Assembly (NCBI GenBank): GCA_964626505.1
Contig: CAZVFR010000010.1
Coordinates: forward strand, 1-27,318
Length of the DNA stretch: 27,318 nt
Direction: 5' to 3'
From: CAZUGA01 sp964626505
GTDB taxonomy: Bacteria > Pseudomonadota > Gammaproteobacteria > Methylococcales > UBA1147
Shown here: piece after piece, positions 7,320 through 14,629 of the stretch
How positions within the stretch are numbered: position 1 is the first letter of the stretch
Layout of the letters: each line of letters starts with the position of its first letter
Notes under the pieces: model-generated
What the model saw: only the letters and a program-made list of their open reading frames with translations
Told to the model about the DNA's origin: nothing
Database searches by the model: none
Position numbers and translations under genes: made by a program

Positions 7320-8597
7320 GTGGATATGACATCCGAAAGCATAATCCCTCAACCCAGTTGCGCCGATCCAAACGAATTCGGGTCACTTAGATTTGAAGAT
7401 GCCCTGCAGCAAATCATGAACACGGTAGAGCCCATAAAAGGCTACGAATTTGTGCCCCTTGCTCAAGCTGTAGATCGAACATTACACCAACCGATTGTCG
7501 CGACCGCAAATGTTCCGGCTCATACCAACTCAGCTGTCGATGGCTTTGCAATACGCTCCGAAGATATACCGGAATCGGGCCATACGGCACAACTTGCGGT
7601 TATCGATACGACCTTGGCAGGCTCGCCAACCAACGTAGGACTACGACCAAACACAGCGATCAGAATTATGACCGGCGCCGTAATTCCGCGGGACGCCGAT
7701 ACGGTGTTGATGCAAGAGCATGTTGAAACACTGGACGACAATATACGAATATCAGATCGGCATTGCGTCGGTGACAATGTTCGCTACGCCGGGGAAGACT
7801 TGCGCACAGGCGAAAATATACTGCCGGCGGGCCGATTTTGCACGCCCGCCGACATAGGATTGATAGCTTCGATTGGCTTAGGTGAGATCAAGGTCAAGCG
7901 GCGCATACGCGTGGCACTATTTTCAACCGGCAGCGAAATCCATTCCATCGGTAAAGCCTTGGAAGATGGCGAACTTTATGACAGCAACCGATATACACTA
8001 CGTGCTGCGCTGACACGACTGGGCACCGAAATAATCGATTACGGTATCGTTCCGGATGACAAGATCAAGCTGCTAGAAACGTTTAACCAAGCCACAGCAA
8101 GCTGCGACGTCCTTATCACAACCGGTGGAGTATCGGTTGGAACAGCCGATTACACCAAAGAGGTTTTAAAGGATCTAGGCCAAATGATGTTTTCGAAGGT
8201 TGCTATCAAACCTGGCCGGCCTATGGTTTTTGGTAGCATCAATGGCTCGTCGTTTTTCGGCTTACCGGGTAATCCTGTTGCGGTCATGGTTACCTATTAC
8301 CAATTTGTATTGCCTGCATTGCTAAAAATCATGGGAATAACTGAAACACTATTAATGATGACCTTGAAAGCTCGTTGCACTGAAGCGATTCGCAAAAAGC
8401 CGGGACGCACGGAATTCCAAAGGGCAATATTATCCCAATCGGAAAATGAGTGGTTAGTCCGCACGGCAGGAAAACAAGGTTCGGGCATTCTAAAATCCAT
8501 GAGCCTGGCCAATGCATTCATAGTCCTGCCACACGATGGTGGACCAGTTAAACCCGGGGAGGAAGTCTTAGTTCAGCCGTTCTCGGGACTTGTATGA
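7320..8597 (+). CDS. moeA: Molybdopterin molybdenumtransferase MoeA
   Basis: Inserts molybdenum into adenylylated molybdopterin in the last step of molybdenum cofactor synthesis. Family motifs in order: NVPAHTNSAVDGFA (N-terminal MoeA signature), GAVIPRDADTVLMQEHVE, the STGSEI strand of the MogA-like domain, TTGGVSVGTADYTK and FGLPGNPVAVMVTY. A C-terminal beta domain follows. At 425 residues it is slightly longer than usual, with a short N-terminal extension. The start is GTG 7320, seven bases after the soxZ stop, or ATG 7326 two codons on; neither has a clear ribosome site. The spacing suggests co-transcription with soxZ. The paralogue Glp has the same fold. Confidence 0.93.
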   Translation: MDMTSESIIPQPSCADPNEFGSLRFEDALQQIMNTVEPIKGYEFVPLAQAVDRTLHQPIVATANVPAHTNSAVDGFAIRSEDIPESGHTAQLAVIDTTLAGSPTNVGLRPNTAIRIMTGAVIPRDADTVLMQEHVETLDDNIRISDRHCVGDNVRYAGEDLRTGENILPAGRFCTPADIGLIASIGLGEIKVKRRIRVALFSTGSEIHSIGKALEDGELYDSNRYTLRAALTRLGTEIIDYGIVPDDKIKLLETFNQATASCDVLITTGGVSVGTADYTKEVLKDLGQMMFSKVAIKPGRPMVFGSINGSSFFGLPGNPVAVMVTYYQFVLPALLKIMGITETLLMMTLKARCTEAIRKKPGRTEFQRAILSQSENEWLVRTAGKQGSGILKSMSLANAFIVLPHDGGPVKPGEEVLVQPFSGLV

Positions 8598-8638
8598 TAA
8601 ACCGTAGCCGGTAAAACCACAGTAACAACTCAGTGCAT

Positions 8639-9568
8639 TTAATCCCCCTTTGCAATCAATCCACTGGGATGCCGGATTAGCACGGAATAGTTCTCTTTTC
8701 TACGCGAAATCCACCCACGCACTTCCAATTTCTTGCTCAAATAGGTGCGCAAATCCGGGAAAAGCATCTTATTTTTAATGGCTATGCGCACATCAAAATG
8801 TTGGCTAAAAATCAAACGCACGAATTTGCGTCCACGTCGGATGGCGACAGGGATACCGATCAAACGTTGCCAACCCCGACGGGTCTTGTTCGAAATATGA
8901 TCGACAGGTAATGGCGCGTATGCCGGCTCCCTCCAGATTCCTAAAGATTTGGCTTCCGCTCTAGCTTGAGCGTCCAACAAGCGATCTACGTATTTTAGAT
9001 TAGGCGGATGAATATTAACCGTAGCCAAACCCCGCTCTACCAACTCCACATTGATGTGCCGCCCTTGGACTGTGAATATATGCGCCAGAGTTCGTCGATA
9101 ACGGTCTTTGCGGTCGGCATCTATTTCCAAGCGAACTTTTTTACCCTGAACCTGTTTGGCCAACCACTGCTTAGCCCATAGACCGCCAGGTTCTGCAATT
9201 TTTCTTGAATTTTCTATCTCTGGAGTATTGATTCCCAGCAAGCGAACCTTTTTGCCGTTATTCAGCAACAGAGTATCGCCATCGTAAACAGTTTTCACAA
9301 CCTGGTATGCGTACCCAGGTGTGATGTCGAGTTTTACCGAACGCTCGTTTTGATGATCGGAATAGTGGGACCGCCCCTCAGCATCCTTCCATGAATAGAT
9401 ATCAGTCCAGCCTATCTGGGAATGGAGGATAAGGGCCAGTAACAGGACAAGGCTGTCCGATGGGGAAAACCACTTGCGGGAACAAAGGTCATCCCAGGGA
9501 TTGTCGTTCTGGTAAGAACTGCCGGCTAACAGACTATTCGGCTGTCCAATCGTAAATCGCCTTGACAT
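8639..9568 (-). CDS. Secreted staphylococcal-nuclease-like protein with DUF4124-like N-terminus
   Basis: Probably an exported thermonuclease-type nuclease. Residues 1-37 are an unusual polar extension. A hydrophobic stretch (about 38-53) then acts as signal peptide or anchor, followed by a short DUF4124-like segment, DIYSWKDAEGRSHYSD. The nuclease domain (about 88-214) has D96 and D98 in DGDT, R109, E117 and R159 in the places of the catalytic residues, but N114 replaces the metal-binding Asp40 of the staphylococcal enzyme. A C-terminal basic beta-rich domain (about 230-305) resembles an OB-fold. ATG 9568 is the only good in-frame start and overlaps the previous gene by 35 bases. Residues 13-33 are encoded by repeat copy C. 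Confidence 0.85.
   Translation of the reverse strand: MSRRFTIGQPNSLLAGSSYQNDNPWDDLCSRKWFSPSDSLVLLLALILHSQIGWTDIYSWKDAEGRSHYSDHQNERSVKLDITPGYAYQVVKTVYDGDTLLLNNGKKVRLLGINTPEIENSRKIAEPGGLWAKQWLAKQVQGKKVRLEIDADRKDRYRRTLAHIFTVQGRHINVELVERGLATVNIHPPNLKYVDRLLDAQARAEAKSLGIWREPAYAPLPVDHISNKTRRGWQRLIGIPVAIRRGRKFVRLIFSQHFDVRIAIKNKMLFPDLRTYLSKKLEVRGWISRRKENYSVLIRHPSGLIAKGD
9472..9530. repeat. Half copy C of the palindromic repeat, inside the nuclease ORF
   Basis: These 59 bases match the right half of copy B and its flank at 48 of 59 positions without gaps, including 'gggaacaaag', 'agggattgtc' and 'ttctggt'. The left arm is not recognisable. The segment lies directly after the hsbR-like stop codon on the transcribed strand and is read as residues 13-33 of the nuclease. 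Confidence 0.75.
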
Positions 9569-11273
9569 GACTTCCGTTATGCAAAAATTCGATTGACCGA
9601 CAGAGTTTTTTCAACAACCCTAAACCAAGCTTTGCATCCGATTGTTGGCCATTTAAGCTCTCTAACGAATCTTGGAAATTAAACCCCGCACCACTATCCT
9701 GCATGCGTATCGTCATACGACCGCCGCCATTGATGGGTTTGTGACTAACCGTCACTTTGATCGCACCCTCAGTTAATCCTTGTAACCCTTGTTCGCGCAG
9801 TTCAAGGTATTTAATTATTCCATCGGGCCTTGACTTAAGTTTCCCATCCAAGCCAAGCAAGCCATATTCCAGCGCATTACTAAACAATTCTGAAACTATC
9901 ATGAATATCGATTCACGATGCGCTTTTAATTCTTGAATTTCCATCAGAGCATGAACGATGACCGGTACAGGGTCAACCTCCTTCAGCGTAGTCGCGTGAA
10001 ACTCCATGCTAATTTTCCATCGGGTCGCTACGATCTTAGAATCAATATAATTGGAACACTGTGACTCAGCGCGCAACAGCCGCGAATCACAAGACAGTTC
10101 GGCTAAGGTAACATCATCTTGCTGTGCCAGATCGCCTCTAAATTCAGTCAATGTCTGCCTGATGCTTTCAAAGCCGGTTCGTCCTGCCACTCGAAGGCTC
10201 TCTATGCACTCAAGCACAGCTTCTTGGCCAAATTGATCGCCGTCTCGATTCTCAGTTTCGATTACCCCATCCGTAAAAAAATACAATTTATCATCGCCAT
10301 CGACATCGTAACGGTCTAACTTGGGATTAAGCTGATCCGAGTTGACAATCCCCAATGGTAGATTGGATGATGGAATCGTTCGCACAATCCCGGTTTTCGA
10401 GTTATGCAGGTAATGATCGGGCAAACCGCCCGTAAATACACTGAGCGTATTACTGTGCGGATCAAATGACACTAAACACGCCCCAAAAAATAGTTCCACA
10501 GGCAGTAACTTGAATAACTTTCGATTAATTTCCGAGATTATTTCCTGAAGACCAAAGCCTTTTTGAGTCATGCCGTAAAACACTTCGGCCGTTGGACCGA
10601 CGCCGATCGATGCAGACAAACCATGCCCGGTAAAATCACCGAGGAGTACGTAGTGTTGGCCGAGCGGAGTGAACGCCGACAACAGCACGTCGCCGTTAAA
10701 TAACGACATCGCTGAGTGCAAAAGCTGTAGGTTGGGTGATTCTACGAATCCTGATTTGATTATCGTTTCATACAACGACGCGGCTATTTCCTGCTCGCGT
10801 TCTATTTGCTGTCGATAACCTAATAATTTTTGTCGATTATCGTACTGTTGCTGGTATAAATTCTTAACCCTTAAAATGGAACGAATCTTAGCCGTCAGCT
10901 TCACCGGATCGACGGGTTTGGCGATAAAGTCATCCCCTTCTACTTCTATACATTCTTGTAGATATCGCCGACTATCCGCTTGAGTCACAAAGATAATCGG
11001 AATGTAGCGAAACTCCGCGGCTTTTTGAATTTTCCGCGCTGCTTCGATGCCTTCCATATTAGGCATTTTTATATCCAGAAGCACAAGATCGGGTTGTTCC
11101 TGGCGGAACAGCTCAACCGCTTCCACCCCATCGCAAGCTAGAATCGTTTTATAACCGGCCTCCTGCAAAATCTGTTGCAGCAGTTTACGCTGCAAACGGC
11201 TATCGTCCGCAATTAGAACTTTAGCACTGACGCTGGTTAACGTCAGGTTACTTACAGCAAGATCGGGGTGCAC
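9534..11273 (-). CDS. HsbR-like response regulator: REC - PP2C phosphatase - HATPase anti-sigma kinase
   Basis: A 579-residue partner-switch regulator. Domains: receiver (about 17-135; acidic pair D23-D24, phospho-site D67, T97, K119), a helical linker, a SpoIIE-type PP2C phosphatase (about 190-385; metal motifs GDFTGHG, FFTDG and QDDVTL), and a C-terminal HATPase of the anti-sigma kinase type (about 430-575; VSELFSNALEYG). The same order occurs in Pseudomonas HsbR, which both phosphorylates and dephosphorylates the STAS protein HsbA. The preceding gene is such a STAS protein, with its stop overlapping this start by one base. The start codon is GTG. In Pseudomonas the HPt protein HptB feeds HsbR; no hptB is seen here. 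Orthology is inferred from architecture and pairing. Confidence 0.9.
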   Translation of the reverse strand: MHPDLAVSNLTLTSVSAKVLIADDSRLQRKLLQQILQEAGYKTILACDGVEAVELFRQEQPDLVLLDIKMPNMEGIEAARKIQKAAEFRYIPIIFVTQADSRRYLQECIEVEGDDFIAKPVDPVKLTAKIRSILRVKNLYQQQYDNRQKLLGYRQQIEREQEIAASLYETIIKSGFVESPNLQLLHSAMSLFNGDVLLSAFTPLGQHYVLLGDFTGHGLSASIGVGPTAEVFYGMTQKGFGLQEIISEINRKLFKLLPVELFFGACLVSFDPHSNTLSVFTGGLPDHYLHNSKTGIVRTIPSSNLPLGIVNSDQLNPKLDRYDVDGDDKLYFFTDGVIETENRDGDQFGQEAVLECIESLRVAGRTGFESIRQTLTEFRGDLAQQDDVTLAELSCDSRLLRAESQCSNYIDSKIVATRWKISMEFHATTLKEVDPVPVIVHALMEIQELKAHRESIFMIVSELFSNALEYGLLGLDGKLKSRPDGIIKYLELREQGLQGLTEGAIKVTVSHKPINGGGRMTIRMQDSGAGFNFQDSLESLNGQQSDAKLGLGLLKKLCRSIEFLHNGSHVKAIYDWTAE

Positions 11274-11578
11274 TATGCCAGACTAAATAACTTGTCGAAA
11301 TTTGCGATTTCCAAAATCTTTTTGACCGATGGATTCGCATTCACGATCCTGACAGCGTCTTTTCGATCATTCACTTTATCACGCAGCACCAACAGCATAC
11401 CCAAGGCCGAACTGTCTACGTATTCGGTCCCACCCAGGTCTACGGTGAATGATTTGACCTTATCGGAGGTTTGCTCGAATGCAGCGCGAAAATCATGGTG
11501 CTGACTAAAGTCAAACCGACCCGTAATTTGAATGGTTGCATCATACCCATCGTCGCTCATTTTTGTGTTAATACTCAT
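11273..11578 (-). CDS. HsbA-like STAS anti-anti-sigma factor
   Basis: This 101-residue STAS domain protein would be the substrate of the HsbR-like kinase/phosphatase encoded next. The phosphorylation loop reads YVDSSALGM, with D55, S56 and S57 placed as in SpoIIAA-type antagonists. Pseudomonas HsbA is about the same size. In that system HsbA switches between the anti-sigma factor FlgM and a diguanylate cyclase according to its phosphorylation; by analogy it could link this locus to motility or c-di-GMP, but neither partner is identified here. GTGAAG upstream of ATG 11578 is an acceptable ribosome site. A terminator separates it from the chemotaxis genes. Confidence 0.88.
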   Translation of the reverse strand: MSINTKMSDDGYDATIQITGRFDFSQHHDFRAAFEQTSDKVKSFTVDLGGTEYVDSSALGMLLVLRDKVNDRKDAVRIVNANPSVKKILEIANFDKLFSLA

Positions 11579-11597
11579 AAGACTTCACCCATAATAT

Positions 11598-11611
11598 TTG
11601 AAAAATTTCAA
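11598..11611. promoter_or_regulatory. Short perfect inverted repeat upstream of the hsbA-like gene
   Basis: TTGAAAAATTTCAA has two 6-base arms around AA. It lies 20 bases before the hsbA-like start, between the terminator and the ribosome site. It could be an operator or simply AT-rich sequence. Confidence 0.3.
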
Positions 11612-11612
11612 C

Positions 11613-11639
11613 GAAAAACAAAGGGTCTCCAAACCCTTT
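11613..11639 (-). terminator. Intrinsic terminator after the second receptor gene
   Basis: On the - strand a 7-bp perfect stem (AAAGGGT / ACCCTTT) with a 6-base loop is followed one base later by TTTTT. It lies 37 bases after the stop of the receptor gene and should end, or attenuate, the che transcript before the hsbA-like gene. Confidence 0.75.
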
Positions 11640-11676
11640 AATGATGTTAACCTGGGTTTTGACCCGCATGTCAACA

Positions 11677-12885
11677 TCAAAACAACTCTATTTCTCCTTC
11701 TTCCATGGAATCCTGATGTACGCTTTTATGTTGATCCTGACGATCTTTCTTCGTATCAATAATGCTCAATTTCCTTTGTTCCAGTGTGTCGGCCCACTGC
11801 GCAGACTGATCTTGCGACAAATCGCTAATACAATGCTCAAATTCCAGGACCATTTTCGCGGCATGAGAGGTATTCGCCTCTACCCGCTCAACTAACTGGC
11901 GCGCAACGTCTTCGAATTGTAATGCCCGCACGGCTTTTCCGACATTACCTTCGACCTGTTCGGTAATCAACGCCACTTGCTTAAGCGTTGTAGACATCTT
12001 GCTATTCAAACTATCTAACCCGCTCACCATCTCATCCACGTGAAGCTTGGATTCAATAGCGAAATTCATGTCTTTCGATGCCATTTTCTCAATCATACTT
12101 TTCGCTTGATCGATGTTTTTGCACGAAGCGCTTATGACATCACGAATCTGCTCACTGAAACGATCGGAATGCTTGGACAATTCCCGCACTTCACCGGCAA
12201 CAACTGCAAACCCCCGACCTGCCTCTCCCGCACGGGCAGCTTCTATAGCGGCATTTAACGCCAATAAATTAGTCTGATCGGCAATCTGCCGTAGGTCTCC
12301 CAGCAACTTCCCGACGTTTCCCATATAGTCGCCAACATCGTTTACTACGGAAACCATTTCCATGCTCTGACGACTTGTGGTCAACACATAATCGATAAAA
12401 TATTGCAGTACTTTGTCTATTTCCCGGGCGAATTCTTTAAATCCACCTTTCTCGGAATCATCCTCCGCAATACTATCCGACATTTCTGATGCCACTGACT
12501 GCACGAGTTTGTTTTGTTCACTGGACAATTCGTTCAAACCGTTAAAACTTTGGCTCATTGTCATCACCGCATCGGCCACAACCGCTTTAACCTGCCGCAA
12601 CTCTTCTTGCATTATCGAAAACTCCTGATTCATGCAAGACCCAATTTCCGCATGCAAGTTTTCGAGTGCCGCTTTAAACTTATGCGAGTTTATACTTTCA
12701 GATTGAAACTCCGCCAAGACTTTGAACTGGCGCCGGGAAACTGTCCAAGCAGAGCCACCCCAGATTCCACACAGAATTAACACCATCGTCGTTTGACCGA
12801 CAAGCGTAGGCTCAGTCACCGAGCACAGCAACGCGAGTAGGCTCACCGCAATTGCCAAGGCGTAACATTTTATGAACTCAACCAT
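11677..12885 (-). CDS. Short methyl-accepting chemotaxis protein with CheZ-like motif and ELF tail
   Basis: A receptor-like protein of 402 residues from ATG 12885, 8 bases after the cheB stop; the longer open frame upstream only overlaps cheB. Two membrane segments (about 5-22 and 33-49) are joined by a loop of about ten residues, so there is no periplasmic sensor domain. The signalling hairpin tip is standard (QTNLLALNAAIEAARAGEAG at about 204-223, then RGFAVVAGEVREL). Near the end, ALQFEDVARQL holds a D326-x3-Q330 pair resembling the CheZ catalytic motif. The C-terminus is acidic and ends GEIELF; no CheR-binding W-x2-F pentapeptide is present. It may be a cytoplasmic-signal receptor or an adaptor with phosphatase activity; the latter is inference. 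Confidence 0.9.
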   Translation of the reverse strand: MVEFIKCYALAIAVSLLALLCSVTEPTLVGQTTMVLILCGIWGGSAWTVSRRQFKVLAEFQSESINSHKFKAALENLHAEIGSCMNQEFSIMQEELRQVKAVVADAVMTMSQSFNGLNELSSEQNKLVQSVASEMSDSIAEDDSEKGGFKEFAREIDKVLQYFIDYVLTTSRQSMEMVSVVNDVGDYMGNVGKLLGDLRQIADQTNLLALNAAIEAARAGEAGRGFAVVAGEVRELSKHSDRFSEQIRDVISASCKNIDQAKSMIEKMASKDMNFAIESKLHVDEMVSGLDSLNSKMSTTLKQVALITEQVEGNVGKAVRALQFEDVARQLVERVEANTSHAAKMVLEFEHCISDLSQDQSAQWADTLEQRKLSIIDTKKDRQDQHKSVHQDSMEEGEIELF

Positions 12886-12893
12886 CTGCAAAA

Positions 12894-13976
12894 TTAGCCA
12901 ATCAACCCAAGTAACGTTTCCGCTACACGATTCAGGGGAACGACATGGTCGGTACATCCCAGCTTGAACGCCTCGCCCGGCATGCCCCAAACTACGCTAG
13001 TATTCTCATCCTGAATAATAGTAGATGAACCCGCTTCATGCATTTCTTTCATCCCTTTAGCGCCGTCGGCTCCCATTCCTGTCAGCAATATTCCGATCGC
13101 GTTCGAACCAACATTTTGGGCAACAGATTGAAACATTACATCAACCGCGGGTTTGTGCCGATTCACCTTCGGTCCATCGTTTAATCGGCACACATAGTGG
13201 TTACCGCTTTTGGCTACCATCAGGTGCTTATCTCCAGGCGCGATATACACTGTACCGGAATTAATGGGTTGACCGTCCGAAGCGATGCACGCTTTCATTG
13301 GCGATGCCTGATCAACATGCCGGGCAAACGATTCACTGAACGCCAAGGGTAGATGTTGACTGATCACAATTGCCGGCGTAGTTGCGGGAAGATTTCGCAC
13401 GACTTCTTTGATTGCTTCGGTTCCGCCAGTCGATGCGCCTAATGCAATGAGTTTGTCGGTTGTGCTAGTACGACGGGATGGAATATTAGATTCTATGACA
13501 GATTTAGTCGGCTGTGTGCGAATCCCAACAGGCGCAGATTTACCAATATTGCGATGGTTGTTCAGCGGGTTAACGTGCGAGATTGACGCAGCCCTGACCT
13601 TAGCGATAATGTCATCAGCGTAGCTGTCCAGCCCATTCGATGCGTCTAGCTTCGGCTTCGCAATAAAATCAACAGCCCCTAACTCCAAAGCCCGCAAAGT
13701 TACATCCGCACCTTTCTCCGTCAGGGTTGATATCATCACGACAGGCATCGGACGCAAGCGCATCAGATTGGACAAAAAAGTCAGGCCGTCCATGCGCGGC
13801 ATTTCCACGTCCAGAGTCAATACATCAGGACTCAGTTTCTTTATTTTCTCGCGCGCGTGAATTGGATCTTCCGCCGTACCGACAACTTCGATATCCGGAC
13901 TGGATTCGAAGACCCGAGTCAGCAATTTCCGGATCAAGGCCGAATCATCTATGATCAATACACGTATGGGTTTCAT
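12894..13976 (-). CDS. cheB: Chemotaxis response regulator protein-glutamate methylesterase CheB
   Basis: Removes methyl groups from receptor glutamates and deamidates glutamines when phosphorylated by CheA. The receiver domain (1-120) has D10-D11, phospho-site D56 in LDVEMP and K108 in FIAKPK. A basic, Ser/Thr-rich linker (130-173) leads to the methylesterase domain with Ser182 in GASTGG, His208 in SQHLP and Asp304 in GMGADGAKG, the full catalytic triad. The 360-residue length is usual. It follows cheD by 14 bases and precedes the short receptor by 8. Confidence 0.97.
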   Translation of the reverse strand: MKPIRVLIIDDSALIRKLLTRVFESSPDIEVVGTAEDPIHAREKIKKLSPDVLTLDVEMPRMDGLTFLSNLMRLRPMPVVMISTLTEKGADVTLRALELGAVDFIAKPKLDASNGLDSYADDIIAKVRAASISHVNPLNNHRNIGKSAPVGIRTQPTKSVIESNIPSRRTSTTDKLIALGASTGGTEAIKEVVRNLPATTPAIVISQHLPLAFSESFARHVDQASPMKACIASDGQPINSGTVYIAPGDKHLMVAKSGNHYVCRLNDGPKVNRHKPAVDVMFQSVAQNVGSNAIGILLTGMGADGAKGMKEMHEAGSSTIIQDENTSVVWGMPGEAFKLGCTDHVVPLNRVAETLLGLIG

Positions 13977-13990
13977 TGATTATCCATCCT

Positions 13991-14629
13991 TTAAAACAAT
14001 TCGACCTCGCCTTCGACTGGCGTATTCTCAATTTCCTCACGGTACTTCAACTCTCTGGTTACGATCGTATCACCGTTTATATTAGCCAGTTTCTTTACGC
14101 GAACTCGCCCTTCATTGGGGAAATACAAAACCTTGCGAGGATAATCATCACCCAAATCTTGGCTCGTTAGTTTAAGACCTTCGGTATGAATATAGTCCAG
14201 CACAAACTCTATATTTCTCAATCCGATATCGGTAACGGCCGGAATTATTCTCCCGCCCCCAAACACCTTGACTTCAAGATTCCGACGCTTACCACCATGC
14301 CGCAAAATCGTATTGATCAAATGTTCCATGGCATAATTGCCGTAGCGTGTAGCCGCTCCGACTATAGATTGACACCCGTTCTCCAACCGATCCCGAGACG
14401 TTTCAGGAAGCATGAAATGGTTCATACCACCGATTCGGTTTATTGGGTCTCTAATGCAGGCAGCTATACAGGAACCTAATACCGTATCGATCACTTCGTC
14501 ATCCCCGGTCACATAAAATTCTCCAGGCAAAATTTTTGCTAAAACGCGTTGCTGCGACCTATCCCAACGTCGGCGGATATGTTCAAAACCCAACAGGGAT
14601 TTAGGCAAATTGGTGTTGGAATTTTTCAT
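13991..14629 (-). CDS. cheD: Chemoreceptor glutamine deamidase CheD
   Basis: Deamidates receptor glutamines, and in other bacteria binds CheC-type phosphatases. The catalytic pair is visible: Cys54 in TVLGSCIAACI and His71 in GGMNHFMLP, spaced 17 residues apart as in the family; VFGGGRI and the NEGRVRV segment also fit. ATG 14629 (212 residues) is preferred over the adjacent TTG 14632. The start overlaps the end of cheR by 29 bases. Compared with short CheD proteins it has an N-terminal extension of about 25 residues and a C-terminal extension ending VEGEVELF. The same tail type ends the second receptor and the small protein at 22436-22708. Confidence 0.95.
   Translation of the reverse strand: MKNSNTNLPKSLLGFEHIRRRWDRSQQRVLAKILPGEFYVTGDDEVIDTVLGSCIAACIRDPINRIGGMNHFMLPETSRDRLENGCQSIVGAATRYGNYAMEHLINTILRHGGKRRNLEVKVFGGGRIIPAVTDIGLRNIEFVLDYIHTEGLKLTSQDLGDDYPRKVLYFPNEGRVRVKKLANINGDTIVTRELKYREEIENTPVEGEVELF

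Noticed and set aside
12886..12990. N-terminal extension of the short receptor
   Set aside because: The extra 35 residues are the out-of-frame shadow of the cheB 3' end. ATG 12885 begins directly before the first membrane segment.
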